Below are positions 1 to 12,500 of a stretch of DNA of 64,000 bases, one piece after another. The DNA comes from Desmodesmus armatus (taxonomy: Eukaryota; Chlorophyta; Chlorophyceae; Sphaeropleales; Scenedesmaceae): contig VIIQ02000146.1 of the NCBI GenBank assembly GCA_007449985.2, forward strand, positions 124,001-188,000. The letters are read 5' to 3'. The translations under genes were made by a program, and so were the position numbers. Position 1 is the stretch's first letter; each line of letters begins with the position of its first letter. Under the pieces are notes generated by a model. That model made no database searches. It was given only the letters and a program-made list of their open reading frames with translations, and was not told where the DNA came from.

Positions 1-3000
1 GACAAGAAGGCAGCCATTGCACAGGCGGCAGCAGACGCAAAAGCTGCCAAGCAGCAGAAGAAGACAGACAAGGCTGACAAGGTGAGGTTGTATTTTGTCG
101 CTACATGTTGGCCACGTGGTGGGGTTTGGGTGGTGACGTTTGGGGTGAGGTTGCTCTGCAGGACGGGGCGTGATATGGCTGCCTTGCAGGAAGGCCCTGG
201 TGGTGAGCTGCATTGCCTTTGATAGCTTTCGCGATGCACTGCCTCGCTTTGCCTTGGCAGGGACGGGCAGCTGTGAGGCACCCCTTCCTGCTCCAAACAG
301 GGACGCCCATACCAGTGACCACTGGCCCCTTCCCTAACCTCCGAGGACTGACCAGACTCTGGGGACCGGCATCCAGTCAGTCGGCAACTCGCGCAAGCAG
401 CTGGGACTTGCTGGTGTCAGCGGTTCATAGCCTATGCGTCATACTATGTACAGCAATTCATAATGTCTCAACTGTGCCTTGACCTGCAGGCTGAGGAGCG
501 CAAGGAGGCCCAGGCTGCAGCCAAGGAGGCCAAGAAGAGTGAGAAGGCCGCAGAGAAGGCCGCAGCAAAGTGAGTCATCATCTCATCCGTAGTGTCACTC
601 ACTTATTCATGGATGCTGTCCTTCTGAGCTTGGCAGCTTGCTCTTCACTCGTAATTGTATCTCAAGGTTGCATGGTGGCAACTGCCGTATGTTGTGCATC
701 ACCCGCCAAGTGAGTATCCAACGTGCCTTCCATCTTCCCAACTAACGACAGCATCGCAAACTCAGACCACTCCTGAGTCTCCAAGTCCTGACTGCCACGT
801 GTCCTGCACTCCATGATGTTGTGCTGCAGGGCTGAGGAGAAGGCCAAGAAGCAGGCAGCCAAGGCTGCAAGGAGGCTGCAGTCAAGAAGGAGAAGGATGG
901 CTTCAAGGTATGGTCTGGGCGCCCAAAGTATTTATGGCTCCAGCAGAATTTGACATGTTTTGTTGACCCGTTCTTCACCACATGCAAGAGCCACAGGAAG
1001 CAGTGAACCCCCTGTCACAATTACCCTGTGTTTTTGGCAGTGTACATGCAGCGCTCCAGTCTGCATTGCGCTCTGCGCCACCACCAGCACCAGTGAAGTC
1101 ACCGCTGAGCACAAGGCAGGCAGGAGTTCTGAACGCAGGTGGTGGAGCGGCAGCAGGGGATTGTACATCTGCCCACAGCACATGTACACAAGTGAGGCTG
1201 CATCTGCCTGGTTTTTGTGCCTGCAGATGTTCCACAGCTCTCAGTACGCCACAGTCAAGGCAGACAACCCTGGAAAAGATGCTACAGGTAGGTAAAGGCA
1301 TGGAAGCCACAGCTGACACAACCTCCATGTGGGGTATGCTCCGTTTGTCCTTGCAGGACTGTTCCTGTGTGCCTAGTAGGATTGCCTCTGCATGACTGGC
1401 ACACATACCATCTACCAGCTAACGTGCATGAGTGCTGCGGCCATTCATAATGCAGCGGGTCCCTTGATAGCAGGCGGCAGCTAGTTCGATGGCTGCAATA
1501 CTAGTTGTGCCTCACCAACCATTTACCAGTAGCACTGCTTGCCTCACTCCCAGTCTGTGTGCCTTGCCCTCTGTGTTGTCTTGTGCCCTGCAGAGATCAA
1601 TGCACTGGTGCAGAGTGCATGGGACCAGATGGACCAGGCAGAGAAGGACGCATACATGAAGAAGGTGACTGCTGGGCAAAATTGCAGCATCACGATATCT
1701 ACAGCACAGTGTTTGCAAATCAGTGTCATGAGAGGAAACAGTGGGTTGTGGCTGTGTGTCAAGGCTGCACTGTGCTTGAGTGTCATGGTGTGGGTGCGGA
1801 AGTAGCTGTTGTGGTAGTTGGACATTGCGTAGTGCTGCCTGTGGTAAACTGTTTGCACTGAAAGCCCACCAGGTGCCACAATGCCAGTGGTACTGTGCTG
1901 GTGGCTGGCTACAGTACCATGCATGCACGGCTGTCACAATGCCGCTCAGGCTGAGCCTGTTGTGGTTGCTGCTGTGGTTGCAGGCAGAGGAGGCGGCTGA
2001 GGCTGCAGCAGCAGCACGGGTAAGATTTGATGACAGACAACATGCTGTTCTTGAGCCTGTACGGCGGCCCCCGTGAACAGCTTCTGAACTCAATGTCTCT
2101 GTCAGATGCCACATTTTGGTTCAGGTGTGCAGCAGCACACACCAATACACTATCATTGAACTTATTGTGTACGCGTGTCTGTGTGCTGCAGGCCATGGAT
2201 GCCAAGAAGCCTGCCAAGTCCAAGGGCTCCAAGTCTGCAGGTAGGTGAATGTCCATCATAGGACAATCCCTTGCACACGTGCTGCAAGTGGCAGCACACC
2301 AACTGTTGCTGTGACACCCAATTCAACTTGCAATTAAGCTCCCACTGCGACGGTAGGGGCCAACACGTGTGGCACACGCCGCAGCTGTTGTCATGGCACT
2401 GCCCGAGCCAACATGCCCGTCATTATCATCTTGCCGCCCAAGATCTCAATAATGTACCTTATTTAAGGTGCTTCGTGCGCACAATCTTGCCCCACTCACA
2501 GAAACCTGCTTGCCACCGCCAGCAAGTCAGTTGTGAGTGGCTCCATGTGTGCTGCCCTGGTTCCCGCCTGCAGGCAAGCGCAGCAAGAAGGCCTCTGCAG
2601 GCACAGATGACGAGGGGGAGGGGCACTCAGACGGAGAGGGCACCGAGGCTACAGGCGGTGGCAGCAGCAGGCGCCGTGCTGCAGCGGCTGAGGATGAGGA
2701 CGATGACAGTGACCGGGAGGTATGTGTGTGATGCCGATGGTGCAAGACATGCGCTTTCGTCGCGACACTAGTACGCCTGCTGTGGCCCGTTGGCTGTGGG
2801 CCAGCAGATTTGCCATGTGGTGGCCCCTTTACAGCATCTGCAGGACACCGACAGTGTGCAGGAGTATGGCCATTCTTCAGCTTCTGCCTGGATCTGACCT
2901 TGCATCGAGCGTCCCAATTGATAGTCCTGACCAACATGGCTACCACACAACTTGCCTGCCTGTCGGCCTGCCTGCCTGCCTGCCCATCAATCACAGGACG

Positions 3001-4852
3001 TTGACTGGGAGGGCCACCCCAGCGAGTACATTATGACCCACGGCGACGGCGCCTTCCAGGTTGTGCGTGAGGGCCTGATGCTGACAGAGTATGGCAAGGT
3101 GGACACACGCAAGGCCAAGGAGCGCCTGCTGCTTGGTGAGCTAGGTGCGGAGTTGCCCAGCAGATTGGACTGCTTGAGGGGTAGAACAGCTGCTGTTGCA
3201 GTCGCTTTCAGCGCAGCTGGCCAGCAAGGGCCGGGCCCCAAATTGGTGCAGAACATACACAGCTCATGCAAGGCTTGCAGTACCACAGCGAGCATAGTTT
3301 GAGGGCGTCATCCTTTGAGAGGGGGTCAAAACGGGGGTTGATTGCGCCCAGAGTACAAGTTTCTCACACGCGCAAGGGCAACCGCACCTGTTTGTCGGTG
3401 AGACGGACACTCACCTTGGATACTGGCAGGGCACCCAAGAGAACTTTTGAGAGATGGCGCCTGCAGTGCAGTGCAGTCACACAATCTGGAGGCCATCCTC
3501 TGTTTTATCAGTGCTGCATGTTTCATACACCCACACAATCCCCTCATCTCCTTCTTTCCAACTGTGCAGGTGGTGCTGGCAGCAGCAGTGAGGCTGAGCT
3601 GCCTGTGAGCAGCCAGCAGGTGGAGGAGTATGAGAGGTCCTGCCAGAAGTTCTGGGCAGCACTCAAGAGCCGCATGACCAAGGTGGGTGAGCGCCTTGCC
3701 ATAGGCTTCGGCCTGAAGCAGCTCTGTGACAGCCATGGTTTCTGCTATGCAACAGTACAGATGCACCTTGCAAGCTGAATGCGCACCTCATGCACATGCT
3801 GGGGGCCGCAACGGCAGTGACAGTCTGCTTGCACTTCATCAGGCAAACTGCATGATGCCCCAGTAAGGGCCCCACCTTCACCTTCAGAGTGGAGGGAGAA
3901 GCAATCCTTCCAACGCGCACATGTTCTGCCTGCATGTGTGTGCTCATGTTTGGCCTGTGCAGGACTCCCTGTACCTTGAGGAGCTGGAGGAGGGGTCCCC
4001 ACTGGAGCTGTGCTATGTGCTGGGCAAGCTGCAGGAGAAAGGTGTGGCAGTGATTTGTACAGCAGACACCCCCAGCGTCCTCTCATTGTGATTAGCCAGC
4101 CTGGGATGCGTTCATTGAGGACGTGGTATGCAATTTTGTTTGATTGCTGGTGTTTCGGGATGGCTGCCCCCTACCATACACTGCATACCGCTTCTGCAGT
4201 ACACTTGTGCCTGACTGATGCATGGTCCTGCGGCTTGCTTCTGTTGCTTTCTGCGCCTTTAGGCATGGTGCTTGAGCCCAAGACCAAGTACCCCAAGGGC
4301 GAGCCAGACATCTTGCGGCGGCTGCCAGTGATGCGGCTGTCCATGGTGGTGCAGCGCTTGCTGGACATGGAGCGCAGCAAAGCAAAGCAGGTGAGTACTC
4401 ACGGGCTAGTTGTGCGTGGAATCATTGAAAGGTGGCACCCAACTGTCTATTTAAACCCCATCTGGACAGCCATATGGGTGCGTAGATCAAGAGCGCAGCA
4501 AGGGTGACTCCCTGTGGCCACCTTTGGGGGCTCCCTCGGGATTGACTAACTTTGACACCAATGTGCCGCATGCAGTAGCAATCCCCCTTGGACATGTGCA
4601 GCTGGCTTCCCTTATGGCGTCCCCCAGTGTCCAGGGCTGGCATGCCACGACCTACTTGCACTGTCACAGCACAGCCACACTAGTGTTGACGTACATCGTT
4701 TGCAACTGCGTTTGACTGTGTGTTTGCAGGCTGTTGCACGCCGTGATGAGGTGCTGTCTGCAATGGTGGATGCTGCCAAGGACAAGACAGACAGTGATGG
4801 CCTTGACAAGGCAGTGGCTGCTGCAGCAGCCCTGCTTGAGGGCAGTGCATGA
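1..4852 (+). CDS. HMG-box nuclear protein, 5' end missing (13 exons seen)
   Basis: Exons: 1-81, 490-569, 830-907, 1227-1287, 1594-1664, 1984-2019, 2192-2240, 2574-2719, 2997-3135, 3570-3682, 3963-4041, 4263-4390, 4730-4852 (stop TGA 4850-4852). All have GT-AG borders and compatible phases except for one frame problem in exon 3. The visible protein starts with Ala/Lys/Glu-rich helix. It then has an HMG-box-like segment across exons 3-5 (FHSSQYATVKADNPGKDAT, then an A-W-D-Q-M-D-Q-A-E-K-D-A-Y stretch that matches the W..L...EK.PY core of the family). A Lys/Ser/Gly linker, an acidic patch (EDEDDDSD) and a C-terminal part that I do not recognise (DWEGHPSEYIMTHGDG...; LYLEELEEGSPLELCYVLGK) follow. 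HMG boxes bind DNA, so a chromatin role is inferred. Exon 3 reads in two frames around 868, as if one base were missing. The true start lies upstream of the window. Confidence 0.62.
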
Positions 4853-5477
4853 ACCCCTTCTGCTTCACGCCAGCCACGTGACGTGGCCTGAAGTAAGGTG
4901 GCTGGTGGAGCTGAGCGAGAGGCGGGGTGTGCTGTGCCATGTGATCAGCCTATCTGCAGGATGCATTTCCATGGTTGCAGCGTCTTGGGACGTGTGCTCT
5001 GAGGGTGTGTTTGGGGCTTTACAGTTTGTGTGGGCCCATGCAGGGGCGGCAGCTGCTGCTGGGGTGCTTGTTAGCAGTACCTTGTCCCTCTGTGGCTGGT
5101 GTTATGCACTCACTGCCCCTCGCATGCCACCAGGCTGCTTCTTGTTTTTTCAAAGCTTCAAGTGTGAGTTGAGACGCCCAAAGGCGGCCAGTCAATGCTG
5201 GCTGCGCCTGCAAAAGTGATGCCCGGATAGGGTCCGTCCAAAGGCGGTTTGTAACAACTGTGCATGAGCTGCTACTGTGTTTCCAGAGAAGCAGCTGCTG
5301 GAGAATGACACCACCAATCTGTCCTGAGGCAGGCAAAGCAGCACCACTGGGAAACGGCTTTTATGCCTGCACATTTTCAGGCACAGCACTTGGCTCAACA
5401 AGCCAGACGAACCGTGTCACGGCTGCTTACACACGACAGCAACAGCACCAGACTCCCAAACAAGTGCACCCTGGTTG
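4853..5477. other. Convergent 3' intergenic region, HMG-box gene / CobW gene
   Basis: The stretch lies between two stop codons of converging genes. It has no supportable exon. TGTAA, the usual chlorophyte polyadenylation signal, occurs at 5250-5254 on the plus strand, and its complement TTACA at 5019-5023. The two transcripts may therefore overlap tail to tail. This is inference from motif only. Confidence 0.35.
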
Positions 5478-8400
5478 TTACTGCACAGTCTCAAGTTCCT
5501 CCTCCACTTCAAACTCCTCCTCCTCCCCCTCAACCCAAGGTGGCAACGGATCCTCAATCTGCTCCAGCCATCCCTCAGGCCCCAAGGCCATCTCTTCATC
5601 CGTGAGCAGGCAGCCATCCAACATGGCCCGTATGGCAGCCTCGTCCATGTCAATGCCAATCCAGACCAGCTCCTGGCAGCGGTCTCCCCAGACAGGGTGC
5701 CAGCGGCCGGCTGCTGCTGCTGCTGCATCGGTGTCGGCTGCGTGAGGATCCTGTGCGGCCGTCCAGAGCGCACTGCACACGAGCAACAGGACCAGCAAAA
5801 CATCCAGATAATCGACGGGTTTGCAGGAGGGGCAGGTGACCTTGTCCAATTTGTGCACTCTTGGTCGTCTTGTACACGAACCCCTGCAAAGACAGGAAGG
5901 CTGGCTGAAGCCGCACATGTGACCGGCTGACAGCAACTCAAACAGTCAAACAAGCATACGTACCATGCTGCTAGCCGTCCTGACAAACAACGCCACTGGT
6001 GCATTATTCAGGAGCTCTGGCAACACAGAGTTGTGCATCAAGGGACTAAGCGTACACCTGGATGCCCATCTTACTGGCTAGCTGGTCACGGCGTAGACAG
6101 CCATACACCTGCTCCGCACATGCTACTGAGACGGCGCCAGAAAGAACACACCACAGCCACAGCAAACATGCAAGCCTACCTTCCTGTAAGACAAGAGACG
6201 ACGGGTCTAGACTGCGGGGATAACCACCATGCTTGCAGAGTGGATGCAGGAAATCCTCACTCACCTTGGCTCGCCCTGCCAGGCCCCTCCAGCAGACTGC
6301 CACAAGCCCATCAAATCATGCCGAGTGGCAAGCCAGTAAAACCCCTTGCTGCGCAGCACCCCCTGCCAGCTCTGTGACAGAGCCTGGTCCAACAGACGCC
6401 CGGGGTGGAAAGGTCGCTGCGCATAGTAAACAAAGCTGCTGATGCCGTACGTTTCTGCCTCACCATGTTCATGGCTGTGACCATGACCATGTTCATGTTC
6501 ATGGTGTTCATGGTGCGGCTGCTGCTCTTGTTCAAAGCTACTGATGAGCTGCACCCAGCCAGGGGCTGCCTGTGCCGCCTCCCAAGTGAAGCTACCTGTG
6601 TGCAAGACAGCCTCGACTGGCACGCTGCTGTGCTGTGTAGTGAGGATGGTGGCTGAGGAGTTGAGGTTTTTCAGCAGCGCGAGAAGCTTCTGCAGCTCTG
6701 CTTCAGAAATCAAGTCCGTCTTGTTCAGCACCAGGACATTGGCAAACTCGACCTGTGTGGTTGGAGGACACAGCACACACTACAGAGTGAGATAGTCTGA
6801 TGCTGCCGCCGATGCTCGGCTCGAAAGGTTATGTCGGTCGTACTGAAGCTCGGGACATTGCCAATGTGACGTGTGCTGTTGCAGCAGACAACCAGTGGCA
6901 ACTCCCAGCACAGCAGACCGGAGGTAACAGAGTAGGACGCATTGATGCCAACAGATAAGCCCTTGCTGAGCTTGAGACCAAGGGAGCAGTGCTGTGATCG
7001 ATACAATCATACTTATGCCGCTGACTGCACCACATAATGGATGCTCCCACACAATAGGCTTGAGAGATTGCAGCACCCCATGATGTCTGCTGCACTGAGG
7101 GCAAAGCCCCACTGGGGCAGTTGATATCAGTCACCCTGCCTCCCTCCCTTTTGCTAGCGCATGCACCCCCTCGCCCGCCCCACCCTGTTAGCTGCGCTGC
7201 CCTCCATACAACCACCTAGCTTCACCACCCCACTGACCCGCCATCTACCCACCACCCCACCTCCCCAACTCAACCCAACACACCGACTGTGCAAACGAGC
7301 TCAGGGCCTCACCTGCTCTATCAGCAGCTCTGCCACAGTCCGCTCATCTCCCTCATCTGCCTGCAGGCCCCGCTCCTGCAGCAGCTCTGACCCCAGCACA
7401 TCCTGCACAAAGCGCTCCCCATCCACCACCGTCACCAACGTATCAAGCCGCGCCACCTGCTGCAGCGACGGCCCGCCGTCGCTGCTGCTGCTGCTGCTGT
7501 CACCGCTGCTGCTGCTGTCCTGCTGCTCCTGGTCGATGAGAGCAAAGGTTGCTGCTACAGGCATGGGCAGGGAGATGCCCGTGCTCTCAATGACGCAGCA
7601 GTCAAACGCCTGCAGGGTGCAAGAGGGTGCATGGGACGGGAGGGGTGGTGGGCCAACAAGTCAACGGGTGATAATGGTGGCGGCGCATGTGACAGAGCTA
7701 AAGACATGGGCAGGGACACGCCCGTGCTCTTCATGGCGCAGCAGTCAAACGCCTGCAAGGTGTGAGAGGTGAAAAGGTGAGACTCTCAAAGAGTACTGAA
7801 CCCACCTACTGCTTTGAGAAGGGGGTTGGCCAGTGGACTGTCCCGCTAGGCACTGGTGGGGCCATGTTGCGGGCCAGTTGCTGTGCTGTGCTGTGCCGTG
7901 CCGGGCCGGGCCGCTCCCCACCTGCCAATACCACAAGCCCCGACCCACCTGCTGTTCTGCCAGGGCGCGTACCACCCTGACCAGGTCTTCCCGTATGGTA
8001 CAGCATATGCAGCCATTTGACAGAGCCACCAGCTCCTGCCCCAGTGATGGCACTATGTGCTGCTGCACCACCCGCATGATTCAACTGCCGTTCTACCCAA
8101 TCCCCTACCGGCCCTTTGACTCACTCTGTGCCTGCCGTCCTACCCACCCCACTTGCTCATCCCCCACTCCCCCACTGCCACAACACCCCCTCAACCCACC
8201 TGCTGTTCTGCCAGGGCGCGAATTGCCTTCACAAGGTCTTCCCATATGGTACAGCATATGCAGCCATTCGACAGAGCCACCAGCTCCTGCCCCAGTGAGG
8301 GCACCATATACTACTGCGCCACCCACATGATTCAACTGCCACTCTCCCCGTTACCCTGCCAGCCGCTGTACTCACTGCCAGCCTGCCCCTTGACTCACTC

Positions 8401-8915
8401 CCCGCGTGCCGCTTTCCCCACCCCCACATGCTCCTGCACCCAACTGCCACAACACCCCCATAAAACACACCTGCTGTTCTGCCAGGGCGCGTACCGCCCT
8501 GACCAGGTCCTCCCGTATGGTACAGCATATGCAGCCATTCGACAGGGCCACCAGCTCCTGCCCCAGTGATGGCACTATGTGCTGCTGCACCAGGCGCTGG
8601 TCAATGTTGAGGGAGGCCATGTCGTTGACCATGACAGCGATCCGCTGGCCTGACTGGTTTGTCAGGATGTGGTTTAGCAGCGTGGTTTTGCCAGCCCCTG
8701 CAGCAGTGGCGGCAGGTCAGTCAAAGTGGATCGCTTTTGTCACATGCCCCCCCCCCCCTTCTGCCCCCGTCACCGACACCAACAAAGGATGCGGCTGAAT
8801 GCGGAATGCCATGCATGAGGCCAGCAGTGCAGGCTGCACCGGGCCCCGGACAGGCAGGTGACTCACCTAGGAACCCAGAGATTACTGTTACAGGCATACG
8901 TCGCTGCTCCCCGGA

Positions 8916-8956
<41 letters not shown>

Positions 8957-9062
8957 CAGAAGCATCAAGAGCTGCAGCTGCTCGCATGGGCCCTGCTCTA
9001 TGATGCTGCTGCTGCTTATGACCACGGTGACTGCCTCCAGATAGCGACCTGTCACTAGCCAT
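5478..9062 (-). CDS. CobW/COG0523-family metallochaperone GTPase (ZNG1/CBWD-like), 5 exons
   Basis: Exons in gene order: 9062-8867, 8697-8471, 7609-7313, 6752-6265, 5772-5478 (stop 5478-5480); about 500 aa, all phases consistent. Residue numbers follow the ATG at 9062; an in-frame ORF runs further upstream and an ATG at 8987 is also possible. Residues 37-49 are a polyGln run. Walker A (GFLGAGKTT, about 63-71) is split by intron 1. The family metal motif GCICC is at 120-124, an IESTG switch-type motif follows, and NKTD is at 250-253. A His-rich loop (about 320-337, [18 protein letters not shown]) and the C-terminal CobW_C domain with [15 protein letters not shown] complete it. Family knowledge: these G3E GTPases hand metal, often Zn, to client enzymes; ZNG1 serves methionine aminopeptidase. 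Length suits ZNG1 plus a low-complexity N-terminus. Introns 2 and upstream of exon 3 hold extra copies of exon sequence. Plastid or cytosolic location is not decided. Confidence 0.92.
7705..7752 (-). pseudogene. Decayed copy of the 5' end of CobW exon 3
   Basis: The copy sits upstream of exon 3, in intron 2. It reads [16 protein letters not shown] where the true exon reads [16 protein letters not shown], so the conserved acidic residue is replaced by Lys. The acceptor side (TGCAG) has become TTGCAG, still AG. Confidence 0.75.
7949..8077 (-). repeat. Intact intronic copy of the GCICC half of CobW exon 2
   Basis: This copy of the second half of exon 2 (real exon end at 8471) lies downstream in intron 2. 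It keeps the open frame for [23 protein letters not shown] and [18 protein letters not shown], and ends at the same donor position (CAG|GTGGGT). A possible acceptor (GTGGTGCAG) precedes it, which would give a 38-codon in-phase cassette. Confidence 0.85.
8200..8328 (-). pseudogene. Decayed intronic copy of the GCICC half of CobW exon 2
   Basis: This second copy of the same segment keeps [16 protein letters not shown] and the donor site. It carries an in-frame TAG near its 5' end and an R-to-W change in the CTIRE motif, so it looks like a decayed exon duplicate. Confidence 0.82.
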
Positions 9063-9558
9063 GGCAGGCCATTGAGCAGCTGCTGTGGTGGGTGTCCGCT
9101 GGGGTATGCTTTCACGGCAGCAATGCTGCTGGCCCAGCTGCTGCCTTGATGCATGGCGTAGGTGAGGTAAATGCAAACTTGTGGGAGTGCAGGTGCATGA
9201 AAGAGCACCCCCAACTGCGTGAGGGAGATGTCTGGAAAACATTGGCACACCAAAGTGATCACAACGGGACGCAGTCAGCTGCTGCCAAATATATCCCGGA
9301 TATTATCCGGTAACAACAAAGGTAGTTCCAGACATGATGCAGCGGCGACAACGCAATCGCAAAGAATGTTTGACCGAAGAGTGACATCCTGGATGATCCA
9401 CCACTCTCAGAGCAGCAAGAAGAACGCACACGGGACATACACATCGTCCGGTTCACTGCGAAGCGTTTCCGATTGACTCAAGGTACAGCTGGACTGACTA
9501 ACTTGGCTCTGTTCTTGGCCAGCCTGTTGGCCACGAGTGTTGGCTCCAGCAGCCCAGC
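9063..9558. promoter_or_regulatory. Divergent promoter region, CobW gene / enoyl-CoA reductase gene
   Basis: The 496 bp separate two start codons that face away from each other, so both 5' UTRs and promoters should lie here. The stretch contains a perfect 15-bp dyad at 9296-9310 (CCGGATATTATCCGG) just after an AATATATCC tract. No experimentally known motif is claimed. The CobW frame stays open up to about 9248, so part may be coding. Confidence 0.45.
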
Positions 9559-12500
9559 ATGGCTCCCATTACCGTAAAGATTCAAGCCCGCAGCGGCAAG
9601 CTGCTGGCTGAGCTGCAGGTGGACTCTGAGGTGCGGTTTCCCACGTCAGTTATGCAGCTGATCTGATGGGTGGTTGGTGCTGCCAAATCGTTGTCGGCAT
9701 TGGACGAGACCTCCTGTGCTGACTTGCCGTTTCTCTAACTTTTACGTGGTTCGCCAGGACACTGTTGGCGAGTTGAAGAAGAAGTATCATGCCAAGGCCC
9801 CCAAGTACTACCCAGCAAGGCAGCGCCTGACCCTGCCAGCAAAGGAGGGCCAGAAGTCCGGCGATGTGCTGCAGGACCGCGAGCAGCTGTCCAAGTATGA
9901 GCTGTCCAACGGCTCAGTGGTGCTGTTCAAGGACCTGGGAACGCAGGTATGTTGCGAGTATGACCTGGCCCAAAGTCCGGCCCAAAAGACCCTGGTCGCA
10001 GTGTTCAATCCACCACAGCAGCTGCCAGACTGCTGTGCGCACAGCACCTGATGCATCATGACGTGGCATACATAGCGTTGACGATGCTCTTGCCATGGCA
10101 GCACCAGCCAGTGCTGGACTAGAGGCAGCAAGCTTACGCGCAGACAGTCTGCAGACAAGTCGGACAGTGGCACATGACCCTCCAGATCATGACTTCCACT
10201 CACGATAAGTTGACTGAGCTGCGGACTGTTACGTCTGCTGCGCAGATTGGTTACTCCACTGTGTTCTTCTTTGAATACCTGGGCCCTATGCTGATCTACC
10301 CACTGTTCTTTCTCTTCCCCTCAGTCTTCTACGGAAAGTACGCACCAGTGCAAGGCAGCTTGTCGGCAGCAGCAGCTGTAGCAGCAGCAAAGCAAGCAAC
10401 AGCAATGGTGTTCCAGTGGCACAGAGTCAGCTCTGCAGGGAGCAGCTGTTGAGCAGCATGTGCTCAGGCGCAGCAGTGTTGCCGGCAGAAACATGGCTCT
10501 GTATGCAGCCACCAGCAGCGATCGCGCAGACGCAACGGTCTGCCGACCAGGCCTGACTCCTTCAGCAGTAACCTGGTTACAGTCAACGTGCAGGAGGGCC
10601 TGTGCATGTACCCCACCTACAGCGCGAGCATGTCCAGGAGGGCCAGCACAGCATGCCTAGCAAGGGCACCAGCCTTGGTGCCAAGAGGTGATGTCTCATC
10701 ACGTGCGCGCTGCTGAGGTCATGTGTGTGTGCGTGTTGGCTGCTGCAGGGATGTGGCCATGTCGGACCGTGCGCTGGTGCAGAAGATCGCGTGTGTGTAC
10801 TGGGTGGGCCACTACGCCAAGCGCATTGCAGAGACCTTCCTGGTGCACACGTGAGTACTGCACAGGCTGGCAAAGAGGGGCAGGGAGGACAGGGCCTGTT
10901 GCGGCCAGGAGGCCAAAGACAGGTGGAGGTCAGAGAGGGGGAAGGGAGGAGGAGCGGTCATGTTGAGGGCAGGGGGCCAAAGACACCAGAGAGGGAGAGA
11001 GCATACTGAACCATTCAAGGATCGGCACTCCTGCGCACATGTGGGTGGTGAAAAGGCCAACCCTGCAGACTTTGTGTGTTCAGGCTGACAGCCGTGCTGA
11101 TGGTGAAGCCCTTCCAGGAGTTTGGTTGCTGCACATGCAGCCATGCAGCCACGTGCACACAGCCTGAACTGCAATGGAAGGGGCCCCTGGAAGATTGATT
11201 GAGTACGACTGCCTCCTGCAACAGAGCCCTGCCTGTGAACATCCGGTTTGCCAACTGGGAGATTGTGCTGCGCTAGGTCAAGGCCCTGTGGCATGGGCAT
11301 GCATAAGTGTCACAGCATGAGAAGAGGGGTGCTCTGCCCAGGCCGCTTCCATTGGTGGTTGAATGTTGTCCAGGAATGTGCGCTTTGCCGCAAGCATCGT
11401 GTTGCGGCTTGGACGTGACACTGGCAGTGGGGTTTTCCCCTGCTAGCACCTGCACCTATCAAAGTTGGACGGCATCCGGCCACTGTGTGCAAGTGTTGGC
11501 TGGTTGGGGACTTTTAGGGCCTTGTCGACCCTCAGCGATACAGTCAAAGTAAGTTGTTCCCTGAGCTCCAGCGCACCTGTTTGGATGTTGACTGCATCCG
11601 CCCCCTGTCCTGCAACAGAGCCTCCAGAAGCCCGTCGGAGTGCATAGTACCGTGCGGCTAGCGCAGCACAATCTCCCAGTTGGCAAACCGGATGTTCACA
11701 GGCAGGGTGCATGCTAAGAGGGGAGCAAGTGATGGCAAGTAGTGTGCTGGTGCTGGCAGCTGTTGTGTTCCCTGAACTCCTCTGCACTCCCTGGCCCCAC
11801 TGTCTCCCTCCCTGGTGTTCACATTACATGTGTGTGTACAACGCAAGTGCTGACCATCCTGTCTGTGCGCCCTGGTCCTGCTTACAAAACAGCTGTATCA
11901 CAAAGCCTGATGGCTGCAGCTGCATGCCAGCACAGACATCCCTTCAGAGTGCTCTGCCGGCTGCATTCTGCATTGTTTGCTGCGGTGGGCATGCCCCGTC
12001 CTTCGCTGCAAGACATGTGAGGTGTGATGAAGGCCTTTGAGCTCATCCTAGTCTTGTGTATGCTGCTGCAGGTTCGGGCATGACACTATGCCCATCTTCA
12101 ACCTATTCAAGAACTGCAGCTACTACTGGGGCTTTGCCGCTTACGTGGCTTACTTCGTCAACCACCCCAAGTACACAGCACCACCTGAGCAGCTGTCCTT
12201 GGTTTGCTTCTGCCTGGCAGTGCTGGCACAGCTTTCGAACCTCAGGTGCGCCCGCGCGTTTGACAGTCTGGTTGATTTGACTGGGGGTGTGGCTGTCAGG
12301 GATGGGGCAGCTGCTGTGTGTGCATGCCTGCGTGCATGTGTGCTTCTGCCTGGCGGTGCTGGCACAGCTCTCAAACCTCAGGTGCGCCCATGCTTTTGAC
12401 AGTCTGGTTGGTTTGGCTGGATGTGTGTCTGTAGGTGGTAGGGCAGCTGCTGTGTGTGCAAGCATCATGCAAGTGCCTGCGTGCATGTGTGCCGACCCTC

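Noticed and set aside
10560..10690. Extra exon between ECR exons 3 and 4
   Set aside because: Exon 3 (phase 2, 10337) and exon 4 (10749) join directly to give the conserved YGK..LVQKIACVYWVGHYAKR order; adding the segment breaks the alignment.
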